From Hydrangea macrophylla (Eukaryota; Streptophyta; Magnoliopsida; Cornales; Hydrangeaceae): 64,000 nt of DNA. The notes beneath the pieces are model-generated. The model did not search any database. It was not told the DNA's origin and was given only the letters and a program-made list of their open reading frames with translations. The position numbers and the translations under genes are program-made. Numbering within the stretch: position 1 is the first letter of the stretch; each line of letters starts with the position of its first letter. Location of the stretch: contig CM066988.1 in NCBI GenBank assembly GCA_033977485.1, positions 77,410,669 to 77,474,668 of the forward strand, written 5' to 3'. Positions 57,731-64,000 of this stretch are shown here, in pieces.

Positions 57731-59302
57731 CAAAAACCTCGCAAATTGTTCATATCCTCTTTTATGTTCAACGAGTGGAGAGCATTGGAAACACTAGTCG
57801 AATTTAACTTTCAGACTGTCGAATCTAGTGAAGGGAAAATTTTCGGATGTCTAGTAGTACAGCCGACGCTCATCAACCGCATCCTTGAAGCTCAAGGAAA
57901 GGACGAAAGACTTCGTCAATGGTTTGAGAAAGCATCAGCAAAGGACCTAGCAGAATGGAATATTAGGGCAGACGGAGGATTTAGATGCCGTAATAGACTT
58001 TGTGTGCCTAACGAGGATAACTTAAGAAAGGACATACTGAATGAAGCGCACAAGTCAAGAATGACAATCCACCCTGGAGGAACCAAGATGTATAAGGACT
58101 TGAAAAGAAACTTCTGGTGGGAAGGAATGAAAAGAGAGGTAGCAGATCATGTATCCAAATGTTTAATCTGCAAACAAGTCAAAGCAGAACACCAGAGGCC
58201 AGCAGGGTTATTACAACCACTGCCAGTTCCTGGATGGAAATGGGAACACATTACTATGGATTTCATTGTAGGAATGCCTAGATCACAACAGAATCATGAT
58301 GTTATTTGGGTGATCGTGGACCGACGCACCAAATCATGTCATTTCATCGCCTATAATATAACGTACCCGGTTAAGAAGATGAGTATAATGTACTTACAGC
58401 AAGTCGTACGACTACACGGAGTGCCTGTATTGATTGTATCAGATCGCGACTCACGTTTTACATCGGGATTTTGGGAAAGCTTACAAGCACCAATGGGAAC
58501 TTCATTGAAGTTAAGTTCAGCATTTCATCCCCAAACCGATGGACAAACAGAACGAGTCAACCAAATAATCGAAGACATGCTTTGAGCTTGTGCCATAGAC
58601 TTTGAGAGTTCTTGGGAGTCACACCTACCATTGGTAGAGTTCGCGTACAACAACAGTTATCATTCAACCATCGGGATGGCACCATTCGAGGCACTGTATG
58701 AAAGACCGTGCCGATCACCATTGTGCTGGGCGAAAGTTAGAGACAATAAACTTCTAGGACTGAAAATGGTTTGAGAGACGAATGAAAAGATTAACATCGT
58801 GAAAGAAAAGATGAAGGCAGCACAGAGCATACAAAAGAGCTACGTAGACAAGCACCACAAGGAATTGGAGTTTAGAGTTGGAAATCACGTACTTCTCAAG
58901 GTATCTCCGGTACGAGGCATTGTCAAATTCGGACAGAAATGAGGAAAGTTATCACCGCGCTACATTGGGCCGTTTGAAATTTTAGAGCGCGTGGAAAAAG
59001 TAGCCTACCGACTTGCATTGCCACCTAAGATGTCAGGAGTACATAATGTATTTCATATCAGCATGCTTAGGAAGGTTGTACATGATCCGTCACAAGAGAT
59101 TGACTTCACGGACATCGAGGTAAACAACAACGTGACTTAAACTGCAGGACCAGTCCAAATTTTGGATCAAGGAGTCAAGAAGCTGAGGACTAAGGAAATT
59201 CCTCTGGTGAAAGTTCAGTGGAGACACCATGACGAACGCGAAGCTTCTTGGGAGTTGGAATCAGAAATGCGTGAAAAGTTTCTAACTTTGTTTAGTGACT
59301 AG
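57731..59302 (+). pseudogene. Chromovirus E integrase with chromodomain
   Basis: The zinc finger reads [17 protein letters not shown], then [11 protein letters not shown]. The catalytic triad is in [20 protein letters not shown] and [12 protein letters not shown]. The GPY/F-type C-terminal part (SPRYIGPFEILERV) is followed by HNVFHISMLRK. A chromodomain-like end (KVQWRHHDEREASWELESE, with the WE motif) stops at TAG 59300-59302. Chromodomains guide insertion to marked heterochromatin, which fits the nested setting. Stops occur at TGA 58583, about 58772, about 58940 and TAA about 59138. Confidence 0.92.
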
Positions 59303-59333
59303 CTAGCTCAGATTTCGGGGACAAAATCTTTGA

Positions 59334-59347
59334 TAGGAGGTGGATAT
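59334..59347 (+). other. Chromovirus E polypurine tract
   Basis: A purine-rich run containing AGGAGGTGGA lies just before the TG of the 3' LTR. Confidence 0.75.
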
Positions 59348-61586
59348 TGTAATACATGTATTTTTATTATATTTTATTACTATAATTTCTAGTCCCAAAC
59401 TATATTTATAATATTTTTTAACCCATAATTATACCTGTATTACCCAACCCTGCTTATACCCTAAAACCAACCCCCTAAACAACCCTTAGCAATTCATGTG
59501 TGTGCGTGTGTGTGTGCCGACTTGAAAGTGGTGAGGTGTGTTGTAGAATGGTACAATGATGAGTGGTTGTGTGTGAGGAGTGCATGTGTCTTGTGTGGTG
59601 TAATGTATAGTGTATGTATGTATGTGTCTGTGTGTGTGGCGTGGAGTGGCAGTGGAGTGAGTATTGTGTGTGGTGTTTTGTGTATGTGTGTGTGTGTTAT
59701 ATATATATAATATTTAATACAAATATCCAACCACCCCACCCCTATAAAACCCCTCCCACCTCCTTAGTTTTAGGAACCTAAGCAAGAGAGAGAAGAAAAA
59801 TAAAGAGAGAAGAAAGAAAAGAAAAGCTTACCATCCCAAACTACACCGCGACCCCGAACCTACGGTGAGTTTCTAACTCACTTGGTATACCAGATTATTG
59901 TCTATATTATTTTTTGTTTATTATTATTTATAAAATCTTGTGCTTAACATGTGGTGTCCCTAATCTAGATCCATATTATAATTGATGTTATTATAATTAT
60001 TATTATTATGGTCCAGTTAACTTCGTCATTAGCATATGTACCCTGAACATATTAATGTCCATTTTAATATTCCGTTAATAATAATGATATTATTATTGTT
60101 ATTATTACTATTAATATTATTATCATCATCATCTTTTTTTATTATTGATTAAACTTCAAGCTCTTATATGTTATAACCCGAACATATTATTTCCGCTACT
60201 ATTGTTAATATTATTATTAATATTAATAATATTATTGTTATTATTATTATTGTTATCACTTTCCGATTAACCTCATGTTAATATGTTGCACCCCGAACAT
60301 ATTATCTCCGTTATCATTATTATTATTATTACTGCTCGTTATTATTATCAGTCCGGTTAACCTCATGCTTTAACGTGTGGTACTACGAGCTTAGGGCCTG
60401 TACTATATTTCAAGAATAAAATTGTACCTGTTTAATTAACTTGTAACTCGTGCATAACATATGATACACCTCATGTAGGAGTCAGTGTCGTAACGTCAAG
60501 TCGACCTGTACAGGTATAGAGTTGAACGGTCGCGGAGACCAAGTTTGTATGCATTTGGAAGTACATGTAAGTCGACCCCGGAGGTCCAAAAGTTGATATG
60601 TAGTGAGTTGGTACTGTCAAATGGAATTACAGGATCGCATGCCGGCGATGATTGCTACTATGGCCACGGAGAGGGAAACACGATAGCAAACTAATCATGT
60701 TGATAAGAATATATCGTGAAATGAATAAACACGGTTAGCCTGTAAGGCGAGATTACTACTGCGGTCGCGACGACCAACGATAGTAAAGTAACCGTTTCGC
60801 AAATCGACGACGATATTCATAAGGCAAGGTCCCGAGGACCTAGAGTACATGGTTAGCTTGTAAAGAGAGATTACTACTATGGCCACGGAGGGGAAGACAA
60901 TGATAGTAAAGTAACCATAGCTCGACCCACTGGGCGAGTCACTCTAAGCCAACGGCGTTACACTGGTAATGTAACAAAGTTAAGTAAGTCAGATGTTAAG
61001 TCGAGTGAAGTCGAATATATCGATGATGCATAGTTTCACGCACGGTCTCATTATAATTCGCTCAACCGTCGTAACCAGCCGTTGTGTACTTTCGGATACA
61101 TATTTTATATTAGGAGTGTTCGGTTAGAACGCTCACTTAGCTTTTATTAAAGCTAATGGCATACTACGCCCTGGACATTCCCATGTCTAGACTATACAGG
61201 ATATGATTGTCCGGAGGAGGACTATCAGGAAGGAGCCTTCGAAGGGGAAGCCTACTATGCTGAAGGTCACGGCTACGCCAGTTAGAGGCACAGCTTCAAG
61301 AAAGAAGACTTAGTTGTTCTTTATAGACTTTTGTCCTTTCGTGCTAAGTTGTAAAAGGCATCTAACGCCTTAAGCTCTTTTGTTCTTTAACTTTTGTTAA
61401 CTACAAATACGATGTAATAGATAGTAATCTGTTGATGTAAATATTTCAATTTACACTTCCATTAAGTTACTCTGTTATTTATCTAGTGTGTTTGTGGACA
61501 ATCACTTAATGTAACTAGTCATGGCTTACGGATCCAGAAAGGAAAATTTTATTTCCTGTTAATTTCTGCTACACCGGGGCATGACA
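59348..61586 (+). repeat. Chromovirus E 3' LTR (2239 bp)
   Basis: Same ends as the 5' LTR (TGTAATAC...CATGACA), with a slightly shorter TTA repeat. Followed by the TTAAA duplication at 61587-61591. Confidence 0.95.
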
Positions 61587-61591
61587 TTAAA

Positions 61592-63114
61592 GGACTACCA
61601 CCAAAAAGAGATATCAATTTTTGTATTGAGTTAATACCTGGAACCTCACCAATATCGAAGACACCATACCGAATGGCCCCAATGGAGATGCAAGAACTAA
61701 AGACGCAAGTACAAGAACTTGAGGACCTCGGATTCATTTGTCTGAGTACTTCACCATGGGGAGCACCGGTAGTGTTTGTCAAGAAGAAGGATGGAACCTT
61801 TCGAATCTGTATCGACTACAGAGAATTGAACAAGTTCACCATCAAGAATCGGTACCCACTACCGAGGATTGACGATCTATTCGATCAGCTGCAAGGATCG
61901 ACAACATTTTTAGAAATAGATCTATGATCCGGATACCATCAATTGCTCGTTCGACCTGAGGATGTACCCAAGATGGCCTTCAAAACCAGATATGGACATT
62001 ATGAATTCCTAGTTATGTCGTTCGGATTGACCAATGCCCCAGCAGTGCTCATGGATCTAATGAACCGAATTTTTAAGCCTTATCTAGATCAGTTCATTAT
62101 TATGTTCATAGATGACATCCTTATCTACTCCAAGACAGAGGTAGAACACGAAAGACATGTGAAGATAGCACTTCAGACTCTACGAGACAATCACTTGTTT
62201 GCAAAGTATAGCAAGTGCGAGTTCTGGCTAAAAAAAGTCAAATTTTTAGGCCATGTTGTCTCACAGGAAGGAATAGCAGTTGATTTGTCAAAAATCGACG
62301 TTGTCTTGGATTGGAATAGACCGACCATAACAATAGAAGTCAGAAGTTGTTTTGGTCTAGCTGGATACTATCAGATATTCGTGGAAGGATTCTCCAAGAT
62401 CGCAGCCCCTCTTACTGGATTGACCAGAAAGGACCTAAAGTACGAATGGAACGACAAGCATAAACGCGCATTTCAAGAGTTAAAGAAAAGATTAACCATG
62501 GCGCCAGTGCTTGCAATACCGAAGATCGGTGAACAGTTCACCATATACAGCGATGCATCACACTAAGGGCTTGGATGTGTGATTATACAGGACAGACGAG
62601 TGATAGTGTATGGATCACGATAGTTAAAACCACATAAGCTTAACTATCCTATGCACAATCTCAAGCTAGCTGTAATCGTCTTTACACTCAAGATTTGGAG
62701 AAACTACCTCTACGGAGAGAAGTTCGATCTGTTTTCAGATCACAAGAGCCGAAGATACATGTTCTCTCAAAAGGAGCTGAACATGAGGCAGCGACATTGG
62801 ATGGAATTGTTAAAGGACTATGATTGCACCTTACAGTACCACCCTGGTTAAGCAAACGTTGTTGCTGATGCACTAAGCCAGAAACCCCGCAAACTCATCG
62901 TATCCTCTCTCATGGTTAGAGAATGGAAAGCGTTGGAGATGTTAACAAAATTTGATTTTTAGACTACCGAGTTAAGTGAAGGACGACTCTTTGGATGTCT
63001 CGTGGTACAACCGATGCTCATAAGTCGTATCCTTGAAGCTCAAGAAAGGACGAAGGACTTCATCAATGGTTTGAGAAAGCATCAGTAAAAGATCCCATTG
63101 AATAGAATATAGGA
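61592..63114 (+). pseudogene. Chromovirus F reverse transcriptase and RNase H
   Basis: This continues the F pol frame after element E ([15 protein letters not shown]). RT motifs: [36 protein letters not shown] and [11 protein letters not shown] (Asp pair 62111-62116). RNase H motifs: YSDASH, KLAVIVFTLKIWRNYL and SDHKSRRYMF. Stops include TGA 61925-61927, TAA 62564-62566, TAG near 62621, TAA near 62849 and TAG near 62960. A base missing near 63040 relative to element E shifts the frame just before integrase. Confidence 0.9.
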
Positions 63115-64000
63115 GTGGATGGAGGAATTAGATGTCGCAATCGACTTTGTGTACCCGATGAGGACAACCTGAGGAAAGATGTATTGGACGAATCACATAA
63201 GTCAAGGATGACTGTTCATCTGGGAGGAACAAAAATGCATAAGGATTTAAAGAGAAACTTCTGGTGGGAAGGAATGAAGAAAGAAGTAGCGGATTATGTA
63301 TCCAAGTGTATGACCTGCAAACAAGTTAAAGCTGAACATCATAAACCAAGAGGACTGTTACAGCCACTGCCAGTTCCCGGATGGAAATAGGAGCACATTA
63401 TGATGGATTTCGTTGTAGGATGCCAAGATCGAAACAGAATCATGACGATGTTTGGGTGATCGTGGATCGACTCACCAAATCGTCTTATTCCATTGCTTAT
63501 AGTATGACTTACCCGGTTGAGAAGTTCAGCAGACTGTACATACAAGTCATTCAACTGAACGAAGTACCTGTATCAATCGTGTCAGATCGCGATTCACGTT
63601 TCACATCAGGATTTTGGGAAAGCTTACAGACAGCACTGGAAACTTCATTGAAGTTAAGTTTAGCATTTCACCCCCAAACTGACGGACAGACTGAGAGAGT
63701 CAATCAAGTAATGGAGGACATGCTCTGAGGCTCTGCAATAGATTTTGAAAGTTCACGGGAAGAGAACCTACCACTAATAGAGTTCGCATACAACAACAAC
63801 TATCATTCGAGTACAAGGATGTCACCATTGAAGCTTTATATGGAAGACCGTGTCGATAACCTTTATGCTGGGCAGAAGTTAGAGATGACAAACTTCTAGG
63901 ACCTGAGATGGTTCGAGAAACAAACGAGAAGATTAACATCGTTAAGGAAAGGATGAAAGCAGCTTAGAGCTGACAGAAAAGCTACACAGATAAGCACCGA
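63115..64000 (+). pseudogene. Chromovirus F integrase, continues past the window
   Basis: Zinc finger and linker: [17 protein letters not shown] and [11 protein letters not shown], where the His of the finger core seems kept. The catalytic Asp residues are in MMDFVVG and [11 protein letters not shown], and the Glu in [16 protein letters not shown] near 63388, a frameshift near 63420, a TGA at 63726-63728 and further changes break it. The chromodomain and 3' LTR would lie beyond 64000. Confidence 0.88.

Larger units (their letters stand above)
50954..61586 (+). mobile_element. Chromovirus E (Del/Tekay-like), complete structure
   Basis: LTRs 50954-53212 and 59348-61586 enclose a primer site, an extra acidic ORF, gag with two zinc knuckles, protease, RT, RNase H, integrase and a chromodomain. 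TTAAA flanks it on both sides (50949-50953 and 61587-61591). The pol domains closely resemble those of host element F, so it is a relative nested in a relative. Multiple stops and one frameshift make it inactive, although its LTRs are still close to each other. Confidence 0.95.
42939..64000 (+). mobile_element. Chromovirus F (Del/Tekay-like), split by element E, runs off the window
   Basis: It has an LTR ending at 47076, a tRNA-Met type primer site, an extra ORF region, gag, protease, RT, RNase H and integrase. The frame DFEDVFQEVK at 50953 continues as [10 protein letters not shown] at 61592, with TTAAA duplicated on both sides of element E. Its start is uncertain: the LTR begins after, or was truncated by, the LTR ending at 42938. 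Many stops and frameshifts mark it as older than E. Confidence 0.85.

Noticed and set aside
59494..59739. His/Thr-rich minus-strand ORF and its plus partner
   Set aside because: Both are translations of the GT repeat in the E LTR.

Overview
The window is plant nuclear DNA, probably eudicot heterochromatin. It consists almost entirely of nested LTR retrotransposons. I found no convincing host gene, rRNA, tRNA or CRISPR array. The plant assignment rests on the element lineages: a Tat-type Ty3/gypsy element with two RNase H domains, Athila-type elements primed by tRNA-Asp, chromodomain (Del/Tekay-like) chromoviruses primed by initiator tRNA-Met, and Ty1/copia remnants.

Layout. (1) 1-23281: a Tat element on the + strand whose 5' end lies outside the window. 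In order it holds the gag end, protease, RT, a degenerate RNase H, an archaeal-type RNase H, integrase, an array of hairpin repeats, a spliced antisense gene and the 3' LTR. (2) 6932-21477: an Athila element inserted in that antisense gene, with two 1607-bp LTRs, a perfect ACAAG target duplication, one gag-pol frame with point stops, two acidic ORFs and an env-like ORF behind its own apparent promoter and intron. (3) 23282-24559: unresolved, with a cluster of AGTCGACT palindromes. (4) 24560-27516: a minus-strand chromovirus fragment (gag, PBS, LTR). (5) 27517-27759: a minus-strand copia gag start. (6) 28052-36894: a pol-less Athila-like element with one unusual ORF; a solo LTR (29887-31516, perfect ATGTC duplication) sits exactly on its start codon. 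(7) 36895-39480: probable minus-strand copia leader and LTR. (8) 39834-42938: a 3.1-kb minus-strand Ogre/Tat-like LTR with PBS. (9) 42939-64000: chromovirus F, split at the RT N-terminus by a related chromovirus E (50954-61586, perfect TTAAA duplication).

All coding regions carry stops or frameshifts, so none of these copies looks autonomous now. The LTR pairs remain closely similar, so several insertions look fairly recent.

The most interesting signals are non-coding. The palindrome TCGATCGATCGA recurs in clusters on both sides of the TATA box in three related LTR families, again around an internal TATA box ahead of the Athila env-like ORF, and in an apparent copia leader. Several LTRs or 3' regions hold hairpins whose two arms change together between copies. 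In the chromoviruses a putative LTR splice donor and acceptors ahead of an extra acidic ORF and of gag suggest regulated splicing around a hairpin array. All identifications are by reading motifs; no searches were run.
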